Of a stretch of 64,000 bases of DNA, positions 22,379 to 33,698 are shown one piece after another. Each line of letters opens with the position of its first letter. Within the stretch, counting starts at the first letter, position 1. Source of the DNA: Marsupella aquatica (Eukaryota > Marchantiophyta); assembly GCA_973895155.1 (NCBI GenBank), contig OZ316893.1, forward strand, positions 1,364,001 to 1,428,000. The letters are read 5' to 3'. The notes under the pieces are model-generated. The model saw only the letters and a program-made list of their open reading frames with translations, did no database searches and was not told the DNA's origin. Made by a program: the position numbers and the translations under genes.

Positions 22379-23756
22379 TCAAATCTGCATTTGTTTCATC
22401 CAATCTGCCATTTTCACCTCACCCTTCCGCTTCCACAAATGCTCAATAAGATCATTTCGCAAATTGAAGTGTCCAGAGTGACTTTCGAGTTGGGCAGTGG
22501 CAGCCAAGTAGTCCTTCCATGGCATGGTTCCTCTCTGCACGGGCAATAATTGACCTCCCTCCATCCGGAAATCCTCATGCACCTCTCCTCTCTCATCCTC
22601 AATAATCATGTTATGAAGCACAATACATGCCATTAAAATCATTGTCACTCTTCCGAGGTGCCAAGATCTGGCAGGCTGCTTGACAATGCCCCATCGTGCC
22701 TGGAAAACTCCAAAGGCTCGTTCGACATCTTTTCTGACACCTTCTTGGCATTTTGCAAAAAAACATTTCTTCTCAGACTGGGGCTGGTGAATCGTTGTCA
22801 CAAAACAACTCCACTTCGGATAAATGCCATCAACAAGAAGATAAGCTCTGTTGTACTCTGTGCTGTTAATTGTATACTTGACCTGATCGTAGTTGTCATG
22901 TAACATGTCATTCACCAGTGGAGATCGATCTAGAACATTTAAGTCGTTGTTCCCACCAGGCAACCCAAAAAATGCATGCCAAATCCACAACTCTTGGTCT
23001 GCAATTGCCTCAAGCACTACTGACTTCAAGCCGTCTTTGTCGGTGAATTGTCCCTGCCAAGCCACAGGACAATTTTTCCACTCATAGTGCATGCAATCAA
23101 GTGAAGCAAACATCCCTGGGAATCCTCTCTTCTCATTCACAGCAAGGAGTCTCTCAAAGTCATTCTTATCTGGCTTCCTCACGTACTTTTCTTCATACAA
23201 TTCTCGAATTGCTTTGCAGAACCTGTATAGGGACTTTCGAGCAATAGACTCTCCCAGTCGACAATACTCATCAGTAGCATCCGCCCCAACTCCTTGTGCA
23301 AAGCTGCCGAAGTGCAGCAGTAATTTTTTGGAGACCAGACAAACCCAATTTCTTCGTAGCATCTCGTTTTTGCTGGAAGAAACTATCATGTGCACACACG
23401 GCAATGCAGATTTTTTTGAAGAGTCTCTTCGTCATTTTAAACCTTCGTCTAAAATCTACTCCATCGTATGTACAGTTTTCAGCAAAATAATTGTTCCATA
23501 TCATCTGGTGCCCACGTTCTCTCCTTCTCTCTTTATTGGCCCTCTTGCCAAGTACTGATCCCCCTCCTCGCTTGCGTTTTTGAGTAATCGAGTCCACACC
23601 TTGCATGGACAATGGCCCAGTGAACAGCAATTCGTTCAGAAAAGCTTGCTCTTCCTCCATTTCAGCCAACTCCGATTCGATCTCTTTCTTCAATTTCTCT
23701 CGCCAAGCCTCAAGTCGCGCAATGTATGCATAGGATTGAGGTTCTGGAATCACCAT
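22379..23756 (-). pseudogene. frameshifted PIF/Harbinger transposase (element 2)
   Basis: Reading on the minus strand, the N-terminal half (23756 down to about 23300) and the C-terminal half (about 23300 down to 22379) lie in different frames. The break falls in the segment equivalent to LTAALRQLAYGLGAD of element 1: the first frame reads ITAALRQL and the second resumes at AQGVGADATDEYC, consistent with one extra nucleotide near 23304. Everything else is preserved, including FASLDCMHYEW (first catalytic Asp), GGNNDLNVLDRSP, LLVDGIYPKW (second Asp) and KDVERAFGVFQARW (third, Glu). It therefore looks recently inactivated, unless the change is a sequencing error. Confidence 0.88.
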
Positions 23757-24053
23757 CGCTAATTTCTACGGCAACCTAGGTTGAGCTTGCTAGTGAAACT
23801 CGTTTTCAATTTCTCAAGAGTGCAGGCAACATCGCAGCCAGAATTCCACGGCAATTCTTCAGGTCAAATGAAGGTTCGAACCAGGCCGCTTAGGTTCAAA
23901 CCGTAGGTTACGAACATTTGGAAGCCCAAAAGGAGGGCACGGGTGCAAACTGTGCAAAGCAGATTCTTGGAAAAGAGTACCCCGCCAAACAGCACCCCGC
24001 CAAACAGCACCGGATGGCAGCCTGCTTGCCCTCAACCGATGCGGATGCTCTTA

Positions 24054-26021
24054 CCTGCTCATGAGCCACATAACCCTTGTGCCAACCTGGCCTGAGGACT
24101 ATTAAATTTGAATGAGAATATATGTAAGGTATAGATGAGAACTAGTGGGGGATTATAAAATTTGAATGATAATATAAGTATGACGTAGGTGACAACCAGC
24201 TGCAGACAGAAGCTTTGCAATGTAAAAGGGAGATGACTATTTCAGATTTCTCTTGGGACTTATGCTAGGTAACTCATCTCCACTTGATGATAATGGGCTG
24301 TAACCCCCTTGGACTCACCCTACCTTGGGGATTACATCCCATTGTCTCCTCTTTGGGATGGGTTACACATTATGTGGTGAGTGCTAAAACATGGCATTGT
24401 GCATATATGGGTAAAAGTCACAGTGCAATGCCCCCCATGCTCAGTGAACATTCTAGTGACTCCCAACCACCTTGGATTGTACACCCTGCCTTAAACTTGA
24501 CTCTAAGCAGGGTTTCCTTTTGGCTTGTGGGCAGGTGGCATCTATGGCAAGTAGAGAAGCCTCCGCATAGCAAACATGTTGTGCTTGACTTGTACAATCA
24601 CATTATGACCATTAGATCCATGTTTGATCAGATCTGGCCAGTTGATTTTACCTATTAATTCATTAATTTTTTTTGAAATTCTCTTTTGCATGATTCACAA
24701 AAGCCCATACACATGGTAGCAAATGTACAAAAAATTGCACAAAAAAGAAACACCACTCCCCACCCCCATAAGAGCAATTTCTACAATATGGAGAAATGCC
24801 AGGCACTAATCAGAAAGCATAAGTAGATGGAATTGTGTGCCTCACTACAATTGTTCATGTACACACATCGAGGGTTTGCCACATGTTTGACCTGTTTGCA
24901 CTTGGCAAAAGTGCAGAAAAAGTGCTAACTCCACAGAAAAAATAAAAAAATAGGGAGTCTTAGAGCCTCAAATTTGATGAACCTTTAAGTTAGTAGTTTT
25001 TTTTCCTTATTTTTTTTCAAAGTGATCCCGAAAGAAGGGGAACTACCGCCCAGGAGGAACCTTAAGTGAGTAGTAAACTTTACGTACATGAAAAACTAAT
25101 GTACTACCAAATTCATGATTCATAACTTTTTGCTATAAAGATTGGTCATATGTCACTACCATAAGTCCTGTAAAGGCTAATGAGAAAGAAAAAAACTTTT
25201 ACATAATCCTGTGGAAAAGCTATGATCATTTCTTTATGGTCAAAAGCTATCATCAGCAACTTTGAAGCTTTGAGGCACACTAATGGGAAGCCTGGTAAAT
25301 AGCCCAGGTGTGCAACGAGAGACTAATGTGCCGAAAGATTGTGGCCACGATCGTGAGGGAACTGCCAGCAAGTCATTCAGGAGGAAACCGTGTCCAAAAG
25401 GTTGCATGATAGAGCAAGTTTTTAATAGTATCCTAATATGGTAACCAGTCAACGAAATCTAAAGTACTATTTCTATTATGCTTTCCATCGAACGTCATCA
25501 CCATATCAGCCTCCACTATAGCTACATTTTTCACTGGACCTACCAAAGAGGACCGGGTCTATCAGGGATCCGGGGCAGGGTAATTCTCCATGTTTTGTTT
25601 ATTAAAACCAAGGTGGCAAAATGTCAACTTGCGCTATGAAGATGCTCTGCATGTTTTTTGACTAATTTTTTTTTGGTATGATTTCTATCTTTCTAAATCA
25701 AATCGATGAATGTATAAGAGGTGGATTCTGGCTAGGGTTTGTGGCGGGGTGGAAGTTGGCTTATCCAACACAAAACAAAAAGCTTGGGCTCACTTTAGGC
25801 AAATACATTTCAGTTTGGTTGAAATTGCCTAGATTTTGCCACCTGAAAATACCTGGTTTCCGGCACCCCCTTCGTGCCACGAGGAGGATAGTACTCCTGT
25901 GACTAATAGCAATAAATAAACCAGGCCCCGGACCAAGGGGGTTGATCACAAAGACTGAACTGAATTACATTTCCACTAAATATGCTAAGTCGATTACATT
26001 ACTTTGAGGATGAAAGTCATC
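24054..26021. other. intergenic, no supported feature
   Basis: AT-rich DNA with short open frames (the longest is 124 codons at 24284-24658 plus) that show no motif. I see no RNA gene, transposon termini or notable repeat. Confidence 0.5.
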
Positions 26022-26026
26022 TTTTA

Positions 26027-26370
26027 TGTTAGGTATTTACTCTAAGGTCTAGAGTCACGACTGTTACCGTAGTTAGGGTTAACCTTAGTCGTAGACTTGG
26101 TTAGGTTAACCATGCTGCACAATATATTGACAAGCTGGTTTGCTTGGATAGGGAGAACTTAGGCTCATTGTTACTGAGCCAGTTGAGAGATAGGGAGATT
26201 CTGTATTACAAAGACTTGATATGGCTGACAGACATAAAGTGCAATAAAGCTCTTGTGTGTTCCTGTGGACGTAACCCCAGTTGAGGTGAATCACATATCT
26301 CTATGTGTCAACTGTTTGTGCATTTGATGGTTCATGGGCTTGTTGTTGTGGATGTCATTTTTGCTCAACA
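26027..26370 (+). mobile_element. solo LTR of an LTR retrotransposon (copy A)
   Basis: A 344-bp segment that starts TGTTAGG and ends GCTCAACA, the TG...CA layout of retrotransposon LTRs. It is flanked by an exact 5-bp duplication TTTTA (26022-26026 and 26371-26375). It is a clear homologue, in the opposite orientation, of 44616-44971; shared blocks include GTCTAGAGTCACGACTG, AAAGCTCTTGTGTGTTCCTG and TGGTTCATGGGCTTG. No internal retrotransposon sequence adjoins it, so it is a solo LTR left by recombination. The family (Copia or Gypsy) cannot be told from the LTR alone. Confidence 0.85.
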
Positions 26371-28345
26371 TTTTAGATTGAGTTTTAGACATGCCTGTGA
26401 AATTTTAGAAAAAGATAACAATTACAATAGGAAGAGCATTTATTGTAGCACCATGCGCACATGCAAAAGTAATATAAATTTGAATTCAATGACATCTGAT
26501 TTTTGATTTGCTAAAAGAAATAAGAATCCTAAATGTGTCGAAAACACTAACCTCAACACTAAAGTATCCACTACCTAAGCTCAGATAAATCATAAAAAAT
26601 CAAGTTTTTTTCTCCTCTCATCATCAATATTTTGTTGAGGTATCAACATAACAACATCTAAAGGATGAACAAGCTCATAGGCAACATACTTTTCAAATAC
26701 TACATTATACAATTTTTTTGGTACGTGATCCCGAGACATAATTTAGGTCAATTGCAAACTCACAACTGCTCAAGTCAAACACTACTTTTTTAAAGAATTG
26801 CGCCATATGAATTGTAATAGCATCAGCAAGAATATGTCTCTTTCTCCCACGTGGTCACAAATGGGCATTCCATTTGTAGCATGCAAATATGTAGGGTCTT
26901 TATAAGTTTTTACACCTACAAAAGTGATATCTGACAAATTATTGGTGACATATGAAGGATCCAATCATACAAGATCCCTCTATTTCCATTTACAGGATTT
27001 TCTTCACCCAAAGATTTTGGGTCAACATGACATTGGATGGATATACAATACATATGAGATTTTGGGTCAACATGACATTGGATGGATATACAATACATAC
27101 GATCTCAGTACATATTTTGAGAGTCTTTAACAAGTGAAACGTGAGATCTGGTATAGGAGATACAGAAAATACCATATATTCTCTAAGATGAGTGTGAAAT
27201 CTTGTGGCTGTTAGATCTATGGTCCAATCTGGACACTCACATATTGTCAAATTAAATGCAAGGCCCTGCTATATTGGCAAATGAAATGCAAACACTTAAA
27301 AAGAGATTCGAGTGTATCATTTGCAGCTAGTCTCACGGTTGTCTACTTGGCAATTATTTGGTAATAAAATTCTCTTTGCCAAGGCAGGTTACAAGCAGTT
27401 TCCCCTGCAAAGGAGATGGCATCAATCGAGCATAACTGCTATGAGTGAATATTGGAAAACTATTCTTTGCGCCAGAGATTTGAAATAGGGAATCCCCTGA
27501 CCAGACTACGAGGGTTTTATGGCCCACAGCCTTGTATGAAAATACAAAGGAATATCCAAATAGAAGGTTTAGGGAGTGACAGATAGCCACTTTTCCTTTT
27601 CTGCCTAAAGCGAGACTTGACAAGTTGATTCTCTGATGGACCACAACATTTGACATCCAAAATGCTGACCATTTATACAAAGAAAATGTATTATTTCAAT
27701 AAAAACTCCATGCTTGAGTTGGTCGGTTCAGGTTGGAGCAGTCTCAGGGGCCTCACGCATACTCTAAGGGGGGTCCCATATCACGCACAAATACATAAAG
27801 TTTTTTTAAGTGATTTTACCTCTAACTGTTGGGAATATTCTTGGAATCTTTTTATACTTGCATTAAAAATTTCCTATGATTATTATAATTCTCAAAATTG
27901 GCTTAAAACACTCCTAACGTTCTTCCACAACATTTTAAAAGTCTTTCACTAAACCCAATTAAAAACCCTACACCAATTTGCACGTGATGCGTCGGAAGAA
28001 AAGAAGAGAGGGCCCCGGGGAAGCAATCCATCTTAGCACCTTGCGAGAGACTATCAGGTTTGCGCATGCAATGTGCATAAACATCATATTTGTACTTTTC
28101 ATGCAAGTTGTAGAGCAATTACATAAGTAAAGTCTCTAGATTTCATTTCTTTTCTTCAAAACAATGTAAAACAATGATACATCAGTTTTTACGTCAAAAT
28201 GATTGGGAAGTGCATAGTTATTTTTTCAGGATATCACAAACACTACCTCAAATTTTTTCATAGGGACTGAATTTTTCAGTGTTATTTATTGTGCAAACCT
28301 GGTTGTCTGTATGGTATAGACGCTTCAGTTTCAGGCCTTGTGGTG
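26371..28345. other. intergenic with a 45-bp tandem duplication
   Basis: No gene supported. A nearly perfect tandem duplication of 45 bp lies at 27013-27057 and 27058-27102 (unit begins GATTTTGGGTCAACATGACA). A 108-codon minus frame at 27354-27680 has no recognised motif. Confidence 0.5.
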
Positions 28346-28635
28346 CTCAATCACCTCATCCACCAATAAGACACATGGGCCAGCTCTTTCCTCAATCTTC
28401 TAGTCTATTTCAATAAAAGGTTCAGTGTTACAGTAGGTGTTGAACTAAACTTTTACACCATCTAGCATATTGATTCTGGTAATATTGACCGTTTTCAACA
28501 ACTTCATCCACCAATGAGGGTATGGGCCAGCTCAACTTTCCTCAACATTCTAAACTATCTCAATAAAAGCTTGGGTTGTTGCCGTAGGTGTTAACTTGAC
28601 TTTTGCATCTATCTAGCGTACTTGTAGTGCTTTTG
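28346..28635. repeat. diverged direct duplication, period about 155 bp
   Basis: Two imperfect copies, about 28346-28475 and 28500-28635, share the order of blocks TCATCCACCAAT, GGGCCAGCTC, CTCAATAAAAG and GTAGGTGTT. Non-coding and of unknown origin. Confidence 0.65.
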
Positions 28636-29648
28636 CAAGCTTTTTATTTATAGGAAGTTGCACATACAGTGCACCGCTCTTTCGCCGCTCTTTCACTCAG
28701 CCTGGGGTGATAGCCTAACGTGGTTCTATGTTTAACTCAAAACTTTTACACATGATAATAAGGGTGGTTAAGGGTGGTTCCCCAATAGTGAGATCCTCAA
28801 GTGGGGCATGTAGATTGAGCAACAGTAAGGGGTTTAGGGTTTATGACAAAGAGTCTTTTTCCCAAAGGAACACACTCCTATTGTTGGCTTTGCATCAAGT
28901 GTCCATCTTAGTCTTCTTTTTATCAAATATACATCTTTGGGTTGCTCATTATTTGTTGTTGTTTTTGAAGGGGTGTTCTCATGGAGTGGGAATTGACAAA
29001 GGGAGAATCACACTCTACTCCTAGTGGCTGGAGCCACGTTAAGGCATAGTGGACCCAGGTCCTTAGTGGAGTATAATGCAAATTGTCTCTCTGTCCTGCC
29101 CCTAGTTGTCTTACAACACCCAGTTGCTTTGTTGCCCTCCATTTGGTGGAATTCCGAGAAGGGAATCAAATGACATGTGGTCCAGTAACAAAGGCCATTG
29201 CTTAATCTTCTAATGTTTGTTTTAATTGACACCCCTCAACTTAAATATGAAGAACTGGTATAGATAAATAAAGTTTAATATAATTAAGGGATAGGTCCAT
29301 GTCACAAAACAAATTCACATACCAATTAACTTACTATTAATCTTACTATTAAAGCGCCAACTCAAGTCTACTTTTCTTTATTATAGTGACATTTTTCTTT
29401 GACCATGATATGGGCCTGAATGTGTCATTGTACACCTCTGCCGTGCTCAACCTTGTCCCTCTCTTCATAGCTTGCACATATTTTGAAATCAGGTTGCCAG
29501 GCCAATTGGTGGCCTCCCCATTGTGTGTGAGTGCCTGGCCATGTATTAATAGAGCGCAAATTGACACTAGAATAAGGGCATACTGCCTTGAGTGATGTCC
29601 ATGACTCTTGGGCACAGTTGGAAACTGGCATCGGTACTCACCATCTTA
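28636..29648. other. intergenic, no supported feature
   Basis: Only short motif-less open frames on both strands (up to 98 codons). A fragment AAAGCGCCAACTCAAG at about 29350 resembles the start of the repeat that begins at 29649, so part of the same repeat family may lie here. Confidence 0.4.
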
Positions 29649-29970
29649 CTTATAAAGCGCCAACTACAAACTAGAGTTGGGGTCTAGGCTCCTAGAGTGA
29701 AGCCTCTAGACCTTAACTCCATGGCTCATCATATGGATGAGAAAACTCATGACTATGATGTTTATCCAATGATAATCATGCATGCTTTTTGTGATGATTT
29801 CTATTTATCTTATAAAGCGCCAACTAAAAGCTAGAGTTGGGGTCTAGGCTTGTAGAGTGAAGCTTCTAGATAATAATTAAGTCCATGGCTCATCATGTGG
29901 ATGAGAAAACTCATGACTATGATGTACGTCAAATGATAATCATGCATGCCTTCTGTCATGATTTCTATTT
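29649..29970. repeat. direct duplication of a 158-162 bp repeat
   Basis: Copies at 29649-29806 and 29809-29970 align along their whole length, both starting CTTATAAAGCGCCAACTA and ending GATTTCTATTT, with TAGAGTTGGGGTCTAGGCT and GATGAGAAAACTCATGACTA shared. A more distant relative occurs near 37870-37960 (TATAAAAATGCCAAC, CTAGGTCTAGAATGAA, CTCTAGACAACAACTCC). This suggests a dispersed repeat, not a purely local one. Confidence 0.8.
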
Positions 29971-30554
29971 CCATTAAAAATGAGCTCGGGCCCATCATAA
30001 CATATGTGCATAGAAAGAGGGATGTGCATAGAAAAGAGTATGATATGTTATGTATGATTATTAAAATGATGAGATGCATGATTAATTTTTTATAATTTCA
30101 TTAACATTCAAAAAATGTGAACAAAAAAATATATATTTTGGTGACACTTTTATTGTCCTCCCTGCTATTCTCGTTCAAAGAACGTGTAGTCGGAGCTAGT
30201 GTTGTCAAAGCAAAGCACCAGCATTCAGGCTACTCCGACATGCTCAATAACACTTATACTTAAGATTAATCATTATGGACAATTTACTCTCACTCTTGCT
30301 CCATAGCAATTATGCTAACATTACTTATTACAGCTTTTAACTACATTGTCCCTAAAGATGCTCTAATTACAATACTGTCACTATTTTTTTTGGATTTACA
30401 AATATATCACAGTTTCTGTATATTCTCACCTTAGTTACTTTGTTAAACTTGTCATCGTCAAACTGTGACATATTTGTAAATACCAAAACAACCATGGCAT
30501 TATTATCAATTTGAATATCTTTAGTGGAAAAATAATTAAAAGTTGTTAATTATT

Positions 30555-30867
30555 ATTGACAATTTACTCTCCCTTATGCTCAATAACACTTTTACTTAAT
30601 CACTTACTACTGACAATTGCTGGGCATTCACTTTAGTCTCATTTATGCTCAATAACACTTGGCATTCAGTGTAGTCTCACTTATGCTTAATAACACTTTT
30701 ACTTAAAGATAATTTACTCTTGACAATTCACAAGGCATTCATTGTAATCTCACTTATGCTCAATAACACTTTTATTTAACCATCATTTACTGCTGACAAT
30801 TCACTGGGCATTCAGTGTAACCTCACTTATGGTCAATAACACTTACTTATTAAGATCATTCCGTTCC
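30555..30867. repeat. degenerate minisatellite, period about 80 bp
   Basis: Four to five diverged units built from GACAATT(C/T)AC, GGCATTCA(G/C)TGTA and CTCACTTATGCTCAATAACACTT. Related fragments extend to 30240 on the left and to about 31210 on the right. The units are too diverged for exact boundaries. Confidence 0.7.
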
Positions 30868-31050
30868 ACAATTCACTTAGGCTCTATAGCCAGAGAGATA
30901 CTTGATAGACCCCCAAAATGCAAAGTGTTACTTGATGGACCATGAGTGGTCTAGTTCCTTTTGACAATTCACTTAGGCTCTATAGCCAGAGATAAACTTG
31001 ATGACCCCCAAAATGCAACCTGTTACTTGATGGACCCATGAGTGATCTAG
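30868..31050. repeat. direct duplication, period about 96 bp
   Basis: Two copies (30868-30954 and 30964-31050) share AATTCACTTAGGCTCTATAG, CCCCCAAAATGCAA and TTACTTGATGGACC followed by a GTCTAG or ATCTAG end. It adjoins the minisatellite and shares its ACAATTCAC word, so the two may be one complex array. Confidence 0.75.
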
Positions 31051-31486
31051 ACCGTCGATGGATCTCAAATCAATGTACGCAAAAGCTCATGGGGTCTAGT
31101 GGGGTCTATCAACTAATACTTTTCAATTTAGGGGTCCATCTAAAGCCCAATAACATTTATAGTTAAAGATCATTTCTATTGACAAAATACACTTATGCTC
31201 CGTAACACTTACTGTCAACGGGGTCAGTTACTGTCACCAACACTCTGCAATGCACATCACTTACTATCGAAGACGATACTCTGAAATGCACCGGGCAGAG
31301 TACTAGAGTTCAGTAATTCAGCTCAGCTCAATTACTGCACTGTCGCTGCTCGATCAATTCTTGGACCGTGAAGGCCAATTGCGGTTCTGGTGCTGCTGGA
31401 TCAATCCTTCGACCTTGAAGGCCACAGAGGTGAGAAATGGGAGATTTGCGCAATTTTTTTTTGTTGTTGTGATTTTTTGAGGGACA

Positions 31487-31781
31487 CGAATGCGGATTTG
31501 GGTTTGGAAGGCAGATAGAAAGAGTTTGAACAATTAGAAAGGACGCAGATTGGAATTGGAAGATAGATAAAGTGAGTTTGAACACATAGGAAGGATCGAG
31601 TAGACGAGGAGAAAGGAGAAAGGATAAAGTAGGTCGAATGCGGATTTGGGTTTGGAAGGGAGATAGAATGAGTTTGAACAATTAGAAAGGACGCAGATTG
31701 GAATTGGAAGATAGATAAAGTGAGTTTGAACACATAGGAAGGATCGAGTAGACGAGGAGAAAGGATAAGGATAAAGTAGGT
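31487..31781. repeat. tandem duplication of a 148-bp unit upstream of NDUFS4
   Basis: Copies at 31487-31634 and 31635-31781 are almost identical (unit begins CGAATGCGGATTTGGGTTTG and ends ATAAAGTAGGT). Inside each unit two half-related blocks (AGTTTGAACA...AGGAAGGAT or AGAAAGGAC) suggest an older internal duplication. The pair ends about 340 bp before the NDUFS4 start codon, so it may lie in that gene's promoter. Confidence 0.9.
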
Positions 31782-32123
31782 CCCTCGGTAGATTTCGAGC
31801 TGGATCGATCTTTCGGCCCTGAAGGATAGAGGTGATTGATTCCAGTACTCACTTCATGTGGTTGAGGCTTTGTACGCTCCAAGAAAGAGGAAGCAAGGCG
31901 AGGAAGGAAGCGTGAATTAAGCTTAGCTGGGCTGTTGCGTAACTGGATCGATTCCTCCCGTGTGAAGGACTGAGGTGATTACGTACTGCTTCGACGGGTT
32001 TCTAACAGCACTAAGGGCTACAGGAAGAAGGAAGGGTAATTAGGGTTAGGGTTGTGGCCATCTGTCTGATCTTATTTGTTTCATTGCCTGTCTGTCGATT
32101 CCAGCTGACGGATCTGATCATCC

Positions 32124-33698
32124 ATGGCTGGTCGGCGAGCGCTCTCCATCCTGCCTTCAGCGCTGCGCCTGCGGGGCCTCACGTCCGTGGCCTTCCAGCC
32201 CGCGGAGCTTCAAGGTGTGTACAATTTTGGGGCCTCTTCTGGTAATGTACGTCCGGGGGAGATTGGCGAAGTTTCTGGCGTTCCCGAAGACCATTTGCGT
32301 CGGAAGGTATGTGAGGAGTCGAGGGACTTACTGATGGACCTATCTCTACTTCATTGTCTCGGATAGGCAAATCCAGAGTCTTATCCTGGTTAATTTCGCA
32401 GGAGATTTGATCTAGCAGCAAAACTGCTTTTCTGTAGGAACCTTTGAGCTGTATTCGATCCCAATTGCTTGATGTGTGAAATTTTTAGGGCAACTTTTGA
32501 GGTAAAACGTAGTTTGTCATCATTTTTCAGGTGGTCATATATTCTCCTGCGCGTGTAGCTTCACAGCAAGGATCTGGTAACACTGGAAACTGGAAAATCA
32601 GCTTTGAGTCTACTCAAAAGTAAGGAGGATGTGGATGCTTTATCATTTGCAAAGGCTCTTCTGAAAGCTGAGGGAGGCCCTCTTGTTGACTTTGCATATC
32701 GTTCGAAAACTTTCACCTCTTTTGTCTCATGAGTCTCCCCATGGATGTTATGCTCCAATAGGATTAGTTGCTCTGGACATCGGTCTCGTTGGAGTTGGTT
32801 GCAAATGCTTTGCCGATTTTTTGCAGCGTATCAACTAGATTGATGTTACCTTGTAGATGGGAGAACCCATTAATGGGATGGACATCAACTGGTGATCCGT
32901 ATTCTTCAGTTGGAGAGGCCTCTCTCTTTTTCGACACAAAGGAAGCGGCAATGGAGTTCGCCAGCAAGTATGGTTGGGAGTTCACGGTAGTTTACGACCC
33001 CATAGTCGGTCTCCTGTAATATGTCTCACTAGCAGCCCACAGAACGCCTTGTAGGCGCGAGAAATGTGTGCTGGTTAACTTTCTACCTTTCCTGCAATGG
33101 TGCACCAGCCGTCAGTTTATTTCACTGCTAGGTGCCAGTGTGTCAAGAGTGTAATATGCCTTAGTGTGTAGGTCACAGCAAGTGAGCGAGCACTAGTTGA
33201 TACCCAGTTGTTACATTGATACAATACATGTTATGTGCTTTATCAATGACAAATCATACGTTGGCTTGTTGTGACAGGTTCAGGAGCCTCATCAGAAGGC
33301 AATAAGGGTACTCGACTGTCCTTCCTCAACTCGCACTACTAAGTCTTTAAGTCCTTTAAATCTCTGCTAATCTGGGGAAAGCCAAGGATGAGGTGCATTG
33401 GATCAAAATGAGCAATGCAGGGTATCGCAGAGTGAGGAAACCTAAGTACTGCTTAAAATCCTGCTTGCATATCCTTTCTGGGTTGTTCCTGCGTAGTTGG
33501 CGATTCCTTTTTCGTTCACAGTAGATGAAAATCGGTGATTATCATTTTCTTCGGGAACAATGTCTTGAACGTTGTCAATAGTTTGAGGGAATGTGAAAAT
33601 CATCTCGTGGTTTTGGTTGACTAATTCTTGATTCATGAATGCAGACCAAAGCTTACGCAGACAATTTCAAATGGAAGGGCCCAGTAGCGGAAGAATGA
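32124..33698 (+). CDS. NADH dehydrogenase (complex I) 18-kDa subunit NDUFS4/FRO1, mitochondrial
   Basis: An accessory subunit of the peripheral arm of respiratory complex I, encoded in the nucleus and imported into the mitochondrial matrix side. It is orthologous in motif to Arabidopsis FRO1. The model has five exons: 32124-32306, 32531-32619, 32857-32986, 33278-33307, 33645-33698; all introns are GT-AG and the frame closes to 161 residues, close to the usual size. The N-terminus ([18 protein letters not shown]) is Arg-rich and lacks acids, as in a mitochondrial presequence. Family motifs follow: [20 protein letters not shown] (about 50-69), [20 protein letters not shown] and TGDPYSSVG (about 83-111), a Phe/Ala-rich helix ending FASKYGWEF, and the C-terminal [10 protein letters not shown]. 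The exon at 33278-33307 is only 30 bp and encodes [10 protein letters not shown]. The ATG at 32124 is fixed by the presequence. Confidence 0.95.

Larger units (their letters stand above)
20499..24050. mobile_element. PIF/Harbinger DNA transposon (element 2), transposase broken
   Basis: Left terminus GAGCATCCGCACCCG (20499-20513); the right end (24036-24050) matches its reverse complement at 13 of 15 positions. TTA flanks both sides (20496-20498 and 24051-24053). A subterminal inverted pair, CACCCGTGCCC at 20508-20518 and GGGCACGGGTG at 23935-23945, and a short direct repeat near the right end (two copies of CCCCGCCAAACAGCA from about 23982) add typical binding-site structure. The 3,552-bp element carries a Myb/SANT-like gene on the plus strand and a frameshifted transposase on the minus strand, so its orientation is opposite to element 1. 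It begins only 53 bp beyond the right TTA of element 1 (56 bp between the two left-hand TTA-free boundaries). Confidence 0.9.

Noticed and set aside
27354-27680. 108-codon minus frame with a hydrophobic stretch, considered as organelle-derived DNA
   Set aside because: I could not match it to any plastid or mitochondrial protein.
28346-31050. CRISPR-like array
   Set aside because: Units are diverged, lack regular spacers and lie in a eukaryotic genome; ordinary satellite-like duplications explain them.
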